NCBI GenBank assembly: GCA_026184435.1
Contig: CP046447.1
Reading direction: 5' to 3' (one strand)
Source: JAADFF01 sp013153035
GTDB taxonomy: Bacteria > Coprothermobacterota > Coprothermobacteria > Coprothermobacterales > JAADFF01
Length of the DNA: 64,000 nucleotides
A program made the translations under genes and the position numbers. Positions 16,472-25,670 of this stretch are shown here, one piece after another. The stretch's first letter is position 1. Every line of letters begins with the position of its first letter. The notes beneath the pieces are model-generated. The model had not been told where the DNA came from. It did not search any database and was given only the letters and a program-made list of their open reading frames with translations.

Positions 16472-19400
16472 ATGGACAGGATAAAGAAGAAAAGGGTTCG
16501 CAAATTTGATGCCCTAAAAATAAGACTGGCATCTCCCGATGACATTCTCAAGTGGTCTCATGGTGAGGTTACACAGGCTGAGACCATTAACTATAGAACA
16601 TACTTGCCTGAAGAGGGCGGTCTGTTTTCACAGCGTATTTTCGGTCCTATTAAGGACTATGAGTGTGCTTGTGGAAAGTACAAGGGCAAGAAGTATGAAA
16701 ATGTAGTATGTGAAAACTGCGGTGTTAAGGTGACGACATCTAAGGTGCGTAGAGAGTGGATGGGACATATTACTCTTAACGCACCTGTAGCTCATAGATG
16801 GTATTATGGTAAGTCCCCTTATCCACTACCAAGACTCCTAGGTTTGAAGTACCCAGAGGTTAAGGATATTGTTTACTTGAACCTGAACCTTGTTGCCGAT
16901 GACGGTGGTCCATTTGTTCCCGCCGGTGTTGTTGTAGACGGCGAGGGCGAGCTCAAGGTGAAAAACTGGTTCTTAAACTTCAGCCGTGATCTTGAGGAGA
17001 TAAAGGGGTCTTCTCGTATACCGTCTAATATCCCAAGGGTCAAGAAGGAGCTAAAAGAAAAAGTTGTTATCAAGGGTGAGCCACGCTTTGTAGCTGGTCC
17101 TAAGGCTATCGAGGCTATTTTCTCTATGCTGTATGAGGAAAACTATCCTGTGAAACTCTATGTTGACCTTTCTCAGGTATGGAAAGCTCGCAAGCGTCTG
17201 AGAGAGAAAGTGGAAAACTTCCTTATGTCTTTCCTTGGAATTACCAAAAAGGACATTAAGTCCATTCTCGATGGGGAAAAGAAGATATTCTTTGGCGAAG
17301 GTGGTATAGATGTTATTGATAAGAAGAAGTACCTTCTTTTGACAACCGATGACCAGAACAAAGCATTTGATGGTTATAAGGCTTTTGCCGCTGCGCTTTT
17401 AAAAGATTACCTTGATGGTGGTAATAAACTCCAGGAGTTTGCCGAAATTGTATCCCGTATACCCAACAGATATGGTAGATGGGAAAGACTTACCAATAGA
17501 GGGCAGGATATAGGTCTATCTGCAGAAAGATGGTATCCCAATGAGGAATCCCTTGGGTCTTTAAACATGCTAAGTGTTTTTCTTCCCAAACTACTCATTG
17601 TTATAGATTCCAAGGAGCGTAAGGCATATAAGTGGGGAGAAAAAGAGTACATAGAGGCATATCTAAACGATTATGAAGGCCGTTATGAGTACTTTGTCAG
17701 CCCAGAAGATGCCGAAAGATATCTCACCAATATTTCTAAGGGGCTTGATGAAAATGAGGTAGCTACAATAGATATCACCGATGAGGAAGGTGCTATTCTC
17801 TTTGAGCAACCACGTATCCAAGTTTCCGATATTAGAATTAATATTACAGGTCTTGATGTGCTAACTGACGATGTTGCTAAAAATATCAAAAGGATTATGG
17901 GACCAGAGTTCAAGTTTGGTATGGGTGCTGAAATAGTGCAGCAGGTGCTTGAAAAAGACTTTGATAATCAGGGGAATCAGCTGCAGCTATGGGTTGAGTA
18001 TCTCAAACATCTTGAAAGGGTTGTTACTAGTGAATCACAGCGTAGAAATATTGTTAGAAGGCTAAGTGTTATGGAAGCATTCCTTCACTCTGAGTCGCGA
18101 CCAGTCTGGATGATTCTTACTGTTATCCCTGTTATTCCACCTGAGCTGAGACCTATTATTCCACTTGAGGGTGGTAGATTTGCCACTTCTGAACTTAATG
18201 ACCTCTATAGACGTGTTATCAACAGAAATAACCGTCTGAAAAAGATGATGGATAAGAGGGCACCAGAGATTATCTTGAAGAATGAAAAGAGACTTCTTCA
18301 AGATGCCGTAGATGCCCTTCTTGATAATAGTGGTAAAGAGAAACCTGTTACGGATTCTTCTGGTAGACCGCTGAAGTCTCTTACTGATATCCTTGTTAAG
18401 AAAGAAGGTCGTTTCAGAAAGAATCTGCTTGGTAAGCGTGTTGATTATTCTGGTCGTAGTGTTATCGTTATTGGTCCTGAGCTGGAACTTGACCAGTGTG
18501 GTCTTCCTAAGGAAATGGCCGTTGAACTATTCAAGCCATTCCTTATTAACAGGCTTATCAAGAGGGGTATTGCTGAAACATTTAAAGAAGCCCGTGAACT
18601 TATAGATCGTAGGGACGATAGCATATTTGATGCCCTTGAAGAGGTTGTGAAGGACCACTACGTACTCCTTAACCGTGCTCCAACACTTCACAGACCTTCT
18701 ATTGAGGCTTTTAGGCCAGTTCTTGTTGACATGAAAGCTATCTCTATTCCTGCCATGGTCTGTCCACCATTTAATGCTGACTTTGATGGTGACCAAATGG
18801 CTGTTCATGTGCCACTGAGTGACCAGGCACAGGCAGAGGCAAGACTGATAATGGCATCTTCTCTAAACTTCATTTCACCAGCCAATGGAACACCGCTTGC
18901 CGCACCTTCTCAGGATATGGTGCTTGGTATTTACTATCTTACTATGCCGTTTGAAGGTGTTAAGGGTGAAGGTAGCGTTATTTCATCTGTAGACGAGGCA
19001 TTTATTAGGTATCGTCTTGGTAAGGCAGACCTCCATGCTTGGGTATGGTATCCACTCATTGCCTCTAAAGAAGAGATTGAGAAGATGAAATCAGAAGGTA
19101 AAAAAGGTAATACTACTATCGGTCGTATTATCTTTAACTACGAGATAGGCAAACGGATGAAACAGTATGGACTTACACGATACCTCGGTAAAGGATTCGA
19201 GATATTTAAAGAAGATGCTGATGAGAAATATAAAGGGCCAAGACTGGATTTCGTTAACGAAACACTCGATAAGAAGAAACTGAAAAAGCTTATTACCGAA
19301 ATGGTGGACATTATCGGTATTGCAGACATGAAATATTTCCTTGATGTAATTAAAGATATTGGTTTCCACTATGCAACCGTTTCTGGTTCTACTATATCTT

Positions 19401-22264
19401 TGCAAGAGGTTCAGGTTATGCCCGGCAAAGATGAAATACTTAACAGAGCCCTTGAGCAGGTTGAGCGTATTAACGAGGCATACGAAGACGGTATTATCAG
19501 TTATGAAGAAAGAATACCATCCATTATTGAGGTATGGCGTAGGGCATCTGAAGAGATTGAGGCCAATCTTCGTAAGCTGATGTCAGAAAGCGCACCAGAT
19601 AAACTTAACTCGCTGTATATCATGATTATCTCTGGTGCAAGAGGTAATGTTGACCAGCTGAGACAGTCTGTGGCATTTAGAGGTGCCGTATACGATGCTA
19701 CAGGTAACATTCTAGAGATTCCTGTTAAATCTTCATACATAGAAGGTCTGACTGTTCGTGAATACTTCGACTCTACCTACGGTGGTAGAAAAGGTCAGGT
19801 TGATACGGCTCTGTCTACATCTCTTGGTGGTTATAACACAAGGCGATTTGAGGAAGCTGTTCATGCCATCGTTGTTAGAGAAGATGACCACGAAGTCAAA
19901 GATGTTGATCTGAATGTCTATCAGGGTAGAGATCTAGCCCACGAGATTATGGGTAGGCTTGCTGCTGAGGATATTGTGGATAGCCAGACAGGTGAAGTGA
20001 TTGTTAAGAAGTTTGAGCTCATTGATGAAGAGAAGTTTGTGCAAATACAGAATAAGGCCGCAGGTAAGGTTAAGGTATTTACCGAGCTTATGTGGGTTGA
20101 TGTTGATTCCTTCCTCGATGATGAGAACTTCCTTGAGAACCTTATCCACAATAGGTTTAAGCTTGCTATGGATATCGTATTGAAGAATGGGGATTCTATA
20201 CCTGCTGGTACTGTCATTACACCAGTGCTTGTGCATAAACTAAAGAAGATATTAGAAGATAATGGCTACGAGCCCAAAGTTCTTGTTAGAAGAATAGACG
20301 GTATTATGTTTAGAACCCTGAAGAACCTCGAGGGTGATAATATCAAAGACTTCTTTGCAAGAATTAAGGGTAGATTCCTAGCCGATGATGTGGTATCTCC
20401 AAAGACTGGTGAGGTGCTTGCACAATCTGGTCAATATATAGACAAAGAACTTATTGATAAGTTTAGAGAGCATGGAGTAGACCATGTGTACATTAAGAGT
20501 GCGCTAACATGTAAGACAGAATACGGTGTATGTGTGAAGTGTTATGGTGAAGACCTTGCCAGACACGCTATTGTTGAACGTGGCGAGGCTGTTGGTATTG
20601 TTGCTGCTCAGTCACTTGGTGAACCGGCTACACAGCTGACACTCAGAACATTCCACACTGGTGGTACTGTTGGTGCTAAGAGTGAGGAGATTACATCTGA
20701 AGATTCTGGTTTGCGTCTGGTTGAGGCGGTATCAACAACTCCTGATTCTGGTCTTAATAAAGATGAGCGTAGGTTCCTCCAGAGTATTGTCAAACCTATT
20801 ACCGACTTCTACAAGGTAATTCGAAATATAGATGAGCGTATTAGGGCTGAATTTGATAGTGCAAAGGAAGACATACTTGTTAAAGAGATAAGCAACCTGA
20901 AAGAAATGACAAGCAGTGAAGAGAAGGCCCTTCGTGTGTATGTAAACGATTTTCTTGACAGTTATATGAATGGTCTGCTTTCCATAATGGAGACCATACA
21001 GACTCTTATCAATAATGAATTTAACTGGAGAGGTCTCAGTGCCGATATCTATGAATACATCTTTGAACAGATAGATAATCTTGATAAGGTGTTTGCTCCT
21101 GCAGTGCTTGAAAATCTGAAGAAAGGTATAGATGATATTGTATCCAACGATGATATTACATCAAGACTATCAAGAAAGATAGAGTCTTACCTTGCTTCAA
21201 TATCTGCAAGGTTTGTTGAATATCTTGCCAAGCTACCTTCTTGGTTCCTTATGACAGCTGGTATCAAAGGTAGAAATGCCGAAGAGGTTAAGGCGCTTTA
21301 TGACAGAATTATTGGTATGGGAGTTAAGGATATCACCGATGATGCCCGTAAGGAACTTGTTGGTCTTATCAAAGGTTTATTTGAAGGTGATGACATCTCT
21401 GTTAAGGAATTTGTCTACGAACAGTTTGTTGGTCTTGACCCAACAATGGAGATTCTTGACCAGAAGAGGGCAAAACTTCAGCCATTGGCAATGCTATCCT
21501 CTGTTGATGGACACGTTGTCGAAGTTGAAGTGAAAGATAAAATGATGTATGTGATTACCAAAGACGAGTTTGGATCTTATAAACTGGCCTTTGCATGGAT
21601 GCCATTTAGATATCTTGACCCTGTACTTGGAAGAGAGGTTGATATTAGATTCAGACCGAGATTCAAAGAGGGAGATTATATCCTTCCAGGTGACCTTATG
21701 GTTGTCAGTAGACAGAGAGGTTTCCATAGACCAGTTGTCAGATATCCAAGAGTGTTCTTGCAGATGCTTCTTGATAACTTTGGTTTACAGGCTGTTGCCG
21801 ACTTCTTGTTCTCCTCTATCGAAGGTATCTATGTTGACTTCCAATTTGATATCAACGATAAGCACTTTGAGGTTATCATGTCTCAGATGCTTAGTAAGGT
21901 TGAAGTTTATGACGATGGTGACAGTGATATCCTTGTTCCGTTCCATGATGTTGACCTGTATAGGTTTGAGGCCGAGTATAGGTATCTTAAGACCAAAGGT
22001 CTTCTCACCCCTAGGGGTAAGCGTAAGATCTGGGGTACAAAAGATGTCGGTAAACTGTCCGAGTCTTGGCTGGCTGCAGCATCTTATCTTGAAACAGCTA
22101 CAGCCCTTATTAATGCCGCTATTGCATCTAAGGTTGATAGGCTTGTGGGAATGAAAGAGAATGTTATTGTTGGTTCCATGATTCCTGCAGGTACAGGTAT
22201 ATACGATGACAGTCAGTTTAAGATTAGAGTAGAGGGTAAAGAAGAGATTATTGAAGAGGAGTAA
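16472..22264 (+). CDS. rpoC: DNA-directed RNA polymerase subunit beta-prime
   Basis: 1930 aa, far longer than the usual 1200-1400. In order: zinc site 1 (C65, C67, C80, C83), a large N-terminal insertion (~130-540) before the conserved WMILTVIPVIPPELRP, the lid/rudder region with LLGKRVDYSGRSVIV, the catalytic NADFDGDQ (~768-775), the bridge helix (~1105-1130), zinc site 2 with C1347, C1354 and C1357 but H1140 where the first Cys is expected, the trigger loop (GEPATQLTLRTFHTGG, ~1383-1398), a degenerate GLPRVEELFEAR-like stretch, then a helical insertion of about 240 residues (~1428-1670) before the C-terminal domain ending in ENVIVGSMIPAGTG. ATG 16472 has GTGAGG six bases upstream; GTG 16460 is an alternative. 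Followed by a strong terminator. Confidence 0.97.
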   Translation: MDRIKKKRVRKFDALKIRLASPDDILKWSHGEVTQAETINYRTYLPEEGGLFSQRIFGPIKDYECACGKYKGKKYENVVCENCGVKVTTSKVRREWMGHITLNAPVAHRWYYGKSPYPLPRLLGLKYPEVKDIVYLNLNLVADDGGPFVPAGVVVDGEGELKVKNWFLNFSRDLEEIKGSSRIPSNIPRVKKELKEKVVIKGEPRFVAGPKAIEAIFSMLYEENYPVKLYVDLSQVWKARKRLREKVENFLMSFLGITKKDIKSILDGEKKIFFGEGGIDVIDKKKYLLLTTDDQNKAFDGYKAFAAALLKDYLDGGNKLQEFAEIVSRIPNRYGRWERLTNRGQDIGLSAERWYPNEESLGSLNMLSVFLPKLLIVIDSKERKAYKWGEKEYIEAYLNDYEGRYEYFVSPEDAERYLTNISKGLDENEVATIDITDEEGAILFEQPRIQVSDIRINITGLDVLTDDVAKNIKRIMGPEFKFGMGAEIVQQVLEKDFDNQGNQLQLWVEYLKHLERVVTSESQRRNIVRRLSVMEAFLHSESRPVWMILTVIPVIPPELRPIIPLEGGRFATSELNDLYRRVINRNNRLKKMMDKRAPEIILKNEKRLLQDAVDALLDNSGKEKPVTDSSGRPLKSLTDILVKKEGRFRKNLLGKRVDYSGRSVIVIGPELELDQCGLPKEMAVELFKPFLINRLIKRGIAETFKEARELIDRRDDSIFDALEEVVKDHYVLLNRAPTLHRPSIEAFRPVLVDMKAISIPAMVCPPFNADFDGDQMAVHVPLSDQAQAEARLIMASSLNFISPANGTPLAAPSQDMVLGIYYLTMPFEGVKGEGSVISSVDEAFIRYRLGKADLHAWVWYPLIASKEEIEKMKSEGKKGNTTIGRIIFNYEIGKRMKQYGLTRYLGKGFEIFKEDADEKYKGPRLDFVNETLDKKKLKKLITEMVDIIGIADMKYFLDVIKDIGFHYATVSGSTISLQEVQVMPGKDEILNRALEQVERINEAYEDGIISYEERIPSIIEVWRRASEEIEANLRKLMSESAPDKLNSLYIMIISGARGNVDQLRQSVAFRGAVYDATGNILEIPVKSSYIEGLTVREYFDSTYGGRKGQVDTALSTSLGGYNTRRFEEAVHAIVVREDDHEVKDVDLNVYQGRDLAHEIMGRLAAEDIVDSQTGEVIVKKFELIDEEKFVQIQNKAAGKVKVFTELMWVDVDSFLDDENFLENLIHNRFKLAMDIVLKNGDSIPAGTVITPVLVHKLKKILEDNGYEPKVLVRRIDGIMFRTLKNLEGDNIKDFFARIKGRFLADDVVSPKTGEVLAQSGQYIDKELIDKFREHGVDHVYIKSALTCKTEYGVCVKCYGEDLARHAIVERGEAVGIVAAQSLGEPATQLTLRTFHTGGTVGAKSEEITSEDSGLRLVEAVSTTPDSGLNKDERRFLQSIVKPITDFYKVIRNIDERIRAEFDSAKEDILVKEISNLKEMTSSEEKALRVYVNDFLDSYMNGLLSIMETIQTLINNEFNWRGLSADIYEYIFEQIDNLDKVFAPAVLENLKKGIDDIVSNDDITSRLSRKIESYLASISARFVEYLAKLPSWFLMTAGIKGRNAEEVKALYDRIIGMGVKDITDDARKELVGLIKGLFEGDDISVKEFVYEQFVGLDPTMEILDQKRAKLQPLAMLSSVDGHVVEVEVKDKMMYVITKDEFGSYKLAFAWMPFRYLDPVLGREVDIRFRPRFKEGDYILPGDLMVVSRQRGFHRPVVRYPRVFLQMLLDNFGLQAVADFLFSSIEGIYVDFQFDINDKHFEVIMSQMLSKVEVYDDGDSDILVPFHDVDLYRFEAEYRYLKTKGLLTPRGKRKIWGTKDVGKLSESWLAAASYLETATALINAAIASKVDRLVGMKENVIVGSMIPAGTGIYDDSQFKIRVEGKEEIIEEE

Positions 22265-22282
22265 CAATTCTGCTTCTATATA

Positions 22283-22314
22283 CAAGGGGGGGACTTTGTC
22301 CCCCCTTGTTTTAT
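22283..22314 (+). terminator. Rho-independent terminator of rpoBC
   Basis: CAAGGGGGG stem pairing with CCCCCCTTG around a short loop, followed by TTTTAT, 18 bases after the rpoC stop. Confidence 0.88.
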
Positions 22315-22331
22315 ATTGTGGGGTGGTGCTT

Positions 22332-23024
22332 GTGAACGTAAGGCAATTGATAAAAAGGCCGTATAAAAGGGCTATAGTATCGCTTAGTGGCTATTTTAGA
22401 GGTAATATTCCAGCTGATAGTGATACACTCGTTATAGGGGTGGATAGGGGGACCCATCATCTGCTTGAAGAGGGTATCATGCCTCACATTGTGATTGGTG
22501 ATTTAGATTCCATATCACGCATGGATTTGATTTCTACACTGAGGGGAAAATCGGTTCCTTATTTTCTCGTTTCTAACTGGGATAAAGATTATACTGATGG
22601 ACAACGTGCCATCGAAATCGTTTATACTGTGGGTATAAAACATCTAACTATTATCGGTATCATGGGAGGGGAAATGGACCATTTTTTAGGGAATCTATCT
22701 TTGTTTAGTATGTATAGCCACATGTTTGATACGATGGTAGGCTATACAGGGTATCAGACCATAGAGCTTGTAGAAGGTCAGAAAACATATGCTTTGCCTA
22801 AAGGTACGTCTATTTCGTTTGTTCCCTACGATGATGAGGTTACTCTCACACTTCGTGGGGTGCTCTGGGAAGTTGAAAATAGATTATTTAAACGCGAAAA
22901 CTTACCACCTATTTCCAATATAGTTGTCAAAGATAATGTTGTTATTGATAGTGACGGGAAGTTATGGGTTATTATTGGCCGTGAGGATAAACCATATTTG
23001 TTAAAATACCCTCAGGGAAGGTGA
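22332..23024 (+). CDS. thiN: Thiamine pyrophosphokinase
   Basis: Transfers pyrophosphate from ATP to thiamine to make thiamine diphosphate. The 230-aa protein shows the family's catalytic N-terminal domain: VIGVDRGTHHLLEEGIMPHIVIGDLDSIS (the GDLDS motif) and DKDYTDGQRAIE, then IIGIMGGEMDHFLGNLSL (GGxxDHxLGN). The C-terminal part is the thiamine-binding beta domain. GTG 22332 has a GGGGTG run six bases upstream; an in-frame GTG at 22326 is also possible and the frame stays open further up without an SD. The stop overlaps the region before the next gene, so it probably forms an operon with the MobB-like gene. Confidence 0.92.
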   Translation: MNVRQLIKRPYKRAIVSLSGYFRGNIPADSDTLVIGVDRGTHHLLEEGIMPHIVIGDLDSISRMDLISTLRGKSVPYFLVSNWDKDYTDGQRAIEIVYTVGIKHLTIIGIMGGEMDHFLGNLSLFSMYSHMFDTMVGYTGYQTIELVEGQKTYALPKGTSISFVPYDDEVTLTLRGVLWEVENRLFKRENLPPISNIVVKDNVVIDSDGKLWVIIGREDKPYLLKYPQGR

Positions 23025-23029
23025 TGTAT

Positions 23030-23740
23030 ATGAAAGGAGTTGCTATTGTTGGAGATCATAATAGTGGAAAGACAACTCTGGGTAAGAGGATACTTCAAGT
23101 TCTGAAAGAAAGGGAATATAAGCCCTTTGTTTTCAAACATGCACCACATACAGAGCATTTTGCCGATGAGGGTAAAGATACAGAGCAGTATTTATCGGTT
23201 GCTGATACTGTTGTTGCTACTGGTAAAGATATTTATGCTGTTTATGCCAAAGGGCATCTACCCATCCATAAACTGTTTGCCTTAATGAGAGATTTTGGTG
23301 CAGATTTTCTTTTGTATGAGGGGACGCCTCACGGGTTACTAATTCCCTGGCTTAAGGTTGGTAATGGAAAGGGTGATAGTCTGTATACACTATGGCATGT
23401 GGAGAGTCCACAGTCACTTACAGACGAAGAAGTGGAAGAACTTGTTGATGATATTTTGTCCAGGACATGGACTATTCCGATGATGCTAAATTGTGGAAAG
23501 TGTGGGGTGGACACATGCCAAGAATATGTAGATGCCGTTCTGGCTGGTGAAGAGCGAACATGTGAACTGTGGGAAAGTACAATGCGTATAATCATTGATG
23601 GTAAAGAAGTACCCCTTGTTCCTTTTATCGAGAAACTCTATCGTTCTGTTATAGAATCACTCGTTAATAACCTGAAGGGAGTGCCTCGAGATTATCACTC
23701 TGTAGAGATTTATTTGGGGAGGGAAAAACATGAAGATTGA
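23030..23740 (+). CDS. MobB-like P-loop protein with predicted Fe-S motif
   Basis: A 236-aa protein. The N-terminal ~130 residues resemble MobB, the GTP-binding accessory protein of molybdopterin-guanine dinucleotide synthesis: Walker A GDHNSGKTT (residues 8-16), FKHAPH, then LYEGTPHG. A second part carries a cysteine motif CGKCGVDTC with a further C about 17 residues later, consistent with a 4Fe-4S cluster as in archaeal-type MobB fusions. No other molybdenum cofactor genes are in the window, so its partner is unknown. ATG 23030 has AAGGTG seven bases upstream; GTG 23021 and ATG 23024 are alternatives. It overlaps the next gene by 11 bases. Confidence 0.8.
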   Translation: MKGVAIVGDHNSGKTTLGKRILQVLKEREYKPFVFKHAPHTEHFADEGKDTEQYLSVADTVVATGKDIYAVYAKGHLPIHKLFALMRDFGADFLLYEGTPHGLLIPWLKVGNGKGDSLYTLWHVESPQSLTDEEVEELVDDILSRTWTIPMMLNCGKCGVDTCQEYVDAVLAGEERTCELWESTMRIIIDGKEVPLVPFIEKLYRSVIESLVNNLKGVPRDYHSVEIYLGREKHED

Positions 23741-24062
23741 AAAGTATGCAGTTATTACCCCCGAAGCAATAGCTAAGTGGATAGAGAAAGACATGAAAAA
23801 TGTGTATGGCGTAAAACCTGCCAGCTCATGGCATCCTTCTCAGTATGTTGAACTTTTTAAAGAAAAAATTCATGCATACAGGCCTGGAATATTTGTTGGC
23901 ATAGAGCATAATGTTCCACATATCATATTGCATGTTGTCATCAAAGGCCAGATGCCTATTGCTGTAATAGTGAAAAATCTTAGAGAAGTGATAGACTATA
24001 CCCTTAGGGAAAAAATGAGCATAAGAAAATATATGCTTGATATAAAACTACATGTCTCATAG
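23730..24062 (+). CDS. Asp23/Gls24-like (DUF322) protein
   Basis: A 110-aa protein with the Asp23/YloU pattern: a beta-rich N-terminus and a final helix-strand unit, PIAVIVKNLREVIDYTLREK then LDIKLHVS, as in the ending of YloU-type proteins. The N-terminal half diverges from the family. Support comes from order: it sits directly before fakA and recG, as yloU precedes yloV and (further on) recG in Bacillus. The start ATG 23730 has GGGAGGG upstream and overlaps the MobB-like gene. In Gram-positive bacteria such proteins are envelope-associated or regulate FakA-related functions; here that is inferred. Confidence 0.7.
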   Translation: MKIEKYAVITPEAIAKWIEKDMKNVYGVKPASSWHPSQYVELFKEKIHAYRPGIFVGIEHNVPHIILHVVIKGQMPIAVIVKNLREVIDYTLREKMSIRKYMLDIKLHVS

Positions 24063-24074
24063 TGGAGGTGAAAG

Positions 24075-25670
24075 ATGGTGAAGCCAGTGGTTTCTGCTAA
24101 GGACCTTAGAGAACTATTTGTTGGTGGTATAAATGCAGTAGAGAAGTATCGCGATAAAATAAATGATCTTAATGTGTTTCCTGTTCCTGATGGAGATACG
24201 GGTACTAATATGTACCTAACGCTTCAGAGTGTAAAGGCACTTATGGAGAGGGAAAATCCCACAACCTTTTCTCATCTTGGTAGTGTTATCGCTAGTGGTA
24301 GCTTGACAGGTGCTAGGGGAAACTCAGGTGTTATTCTATCTCAGATATTTAAGGGGTTTGGAAATTATCTCAAGAAATTTAAGGAGCCTGAGATGAAACC
24401 TGAGCATTTTATAGAGATGTTAGACTGTGGCAGAAAAACAGCTTATTCCTCTGTTGTAAAACCTGTTGAAGGTACAATTTTAACGCTGATTAGGAGAGTA
24501 TCTGAGGAGCTATATCCTCAAAGAAAAAAGTATATAGATTTTGAAAATATGTTTGAAGACCTTATAAAAGTGGCTAAGGAGACAGTAAAGCTGACTCCAA
24601 CCATGCTCGATGTACTGGCTGAAGCAGGTGTTGTCGATGCAGGAGCTTACGGGCTTACTATTTTCTTTGAGGGTATGCAGTCGGCTCTTACAGGTAAGGA
24701 GATTATTATATCTGAAGAATTTACCCCTGATAAGAAGCCTACTCTTATGATGGAGGGTGAAAGTAAATATCCATTTTGTACAGAATGTTCCGTTGTATTT
24801 GACGATAATTTTGATTTAGAATCGTATCTTGTGGAAATCGGTGATTCCATTGTTATAGGTAAAGATGGAGATGTTGTTCACTTCCATGTTCATACCGATA
24901 GACCTCTTGAAGTGTTATCTGAGGTTGCCAAGCATGGTCGTATTATCAAGATAAAGGTTGACAATATGGATGCCCAGATGGAAGGACTGATGGCTGAAGA
25001 GAAGAAAAAAGATCTCGCTATTGTTGCCGTTGCCGATGGCGAAGGTTGGGCTGAGATACTTCAGAGCTTGGGGGTTGATGTCATTGTATCTGGTGGTCAA
25101 ACGATGAATCCTAGTGTTAGACAGCTTGCCGATGCTGTTAAGCATGCGCCCGCCGATACGGTTATACTGATGCCAAACAATAAAAATATAGTAGGGGCAG
25201 CCCATCAGGTAGATAAGCTTGTTAAGAAAAATGTGTATGTTATTCCAACCCATTCTATGCAAGAAGCTGCTGCCATACTCATGAACCTCGAGCCCGGTAT
25301 GCATCCCGATGAGATACTACAAATTGCACGAGATGTGCGTGATGACATTATAGTAGGTTCTATTACAAGAGCAGTTAGAAAGTCAAAGATAAATGGTAAA
25401 GATATTAAGGAAGGCATGGCGCTTGTTATTGTTGATGATGATTTGCTTGATGTAGCTGATACAGTAGAAGAAGCTCTTCGTAAACTTATTGAGTATATGG
25501 TTGAAGAGAAGGAAGCATCTATGGTTTCTGTGTTTGTGGGGGAAGATAAGACGGTAGAGGAAACAGAAGAGCTTTTAGAAGAGATTATTGGCGACAATGA
25601 AGATGTGGAATATGAGGTTCACTTTGGAGGGCAAAGGGTATATCCCTATATGGTGCTAGGTGAGGTGTAG
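24075..25670 (+). CDS. fakA: DAK2 domain fatty acid kinase subunit-like protein
   Basis: A 531-aa protein of the YloV/FakA family. The N-terminal DAK2 (DhaL-like) ATP-binding domain shows NVFPVPDGDTGTNMYLTL (residues ~33-50) and GSLTGARGNSGVILSQIFKG (~75-94). The middle domain has VDAGAYGLTIFFEG and a Cys-containing EFCTE-like segment; the C-terminal part carries the family's ISGGQTMNPS-like motif (VSGGQTMNPSVRQL) and MPNNKNI. FakA with a FakB fatty-acid binder makes acyl phosphate from exogenous fatty acids; no fakB is in the window. ATG 24075 has GGAGGTG upstream. Its TAG stop shares a base with the recG start. Confidence 0.92.
   Translation: MVKPVVSAKDLRELFVGGINAVEKYRDKINDLNVFPVPDGDTGTNMYLTLQSVKALMERENPTTFSHLGSVIASGSLTGARGNSGVILSQIFKGFGNYLKKFKEPEMKPEHFIEMLDCGRKTAYSSVVKPVEGTILTLIRRVSEELYPQRKKYIDFENMFEDLIKVAKETVKLTPTMLDVLAEAGVVDAGAYGLTIFFEGMQSALTGKEIIISEEFTPDKKPTLMMEGESKYPFCTECSVVFDDNFDLESYLVEIGDSIVIGKDGDVVHFHVHTDRPLEVLSEVAKHGRIIKIKVDNMDAQMEGLMAEEKKKDLAIVAVADGEGWAEILQSLGVDVIVSGGQTMNPSVRQLADAVKHAPADTVILMPNNKNIVGAAHQVDKLVKKNVYVIPTHSMQEAAAILMNLEPGMHPDEILQIARDVRDDIIVGSITRAVRKSKINGKDIKEGMALVIVDDDLLDVADTVEEALRKLIEYMVEEKEASMVSVFVGEDKTVEETEELLEEIIGDNEDVEYEVHFGGQRVYPYMVLGEV

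Noticed and set aside
12238..22264. Several long ORFs on the minus strand and in other frames within rpoB and rpoC
   Set aside because: They are shadows of the highly conserved RNA polymerase genes, lack SD sites and resemble no family.
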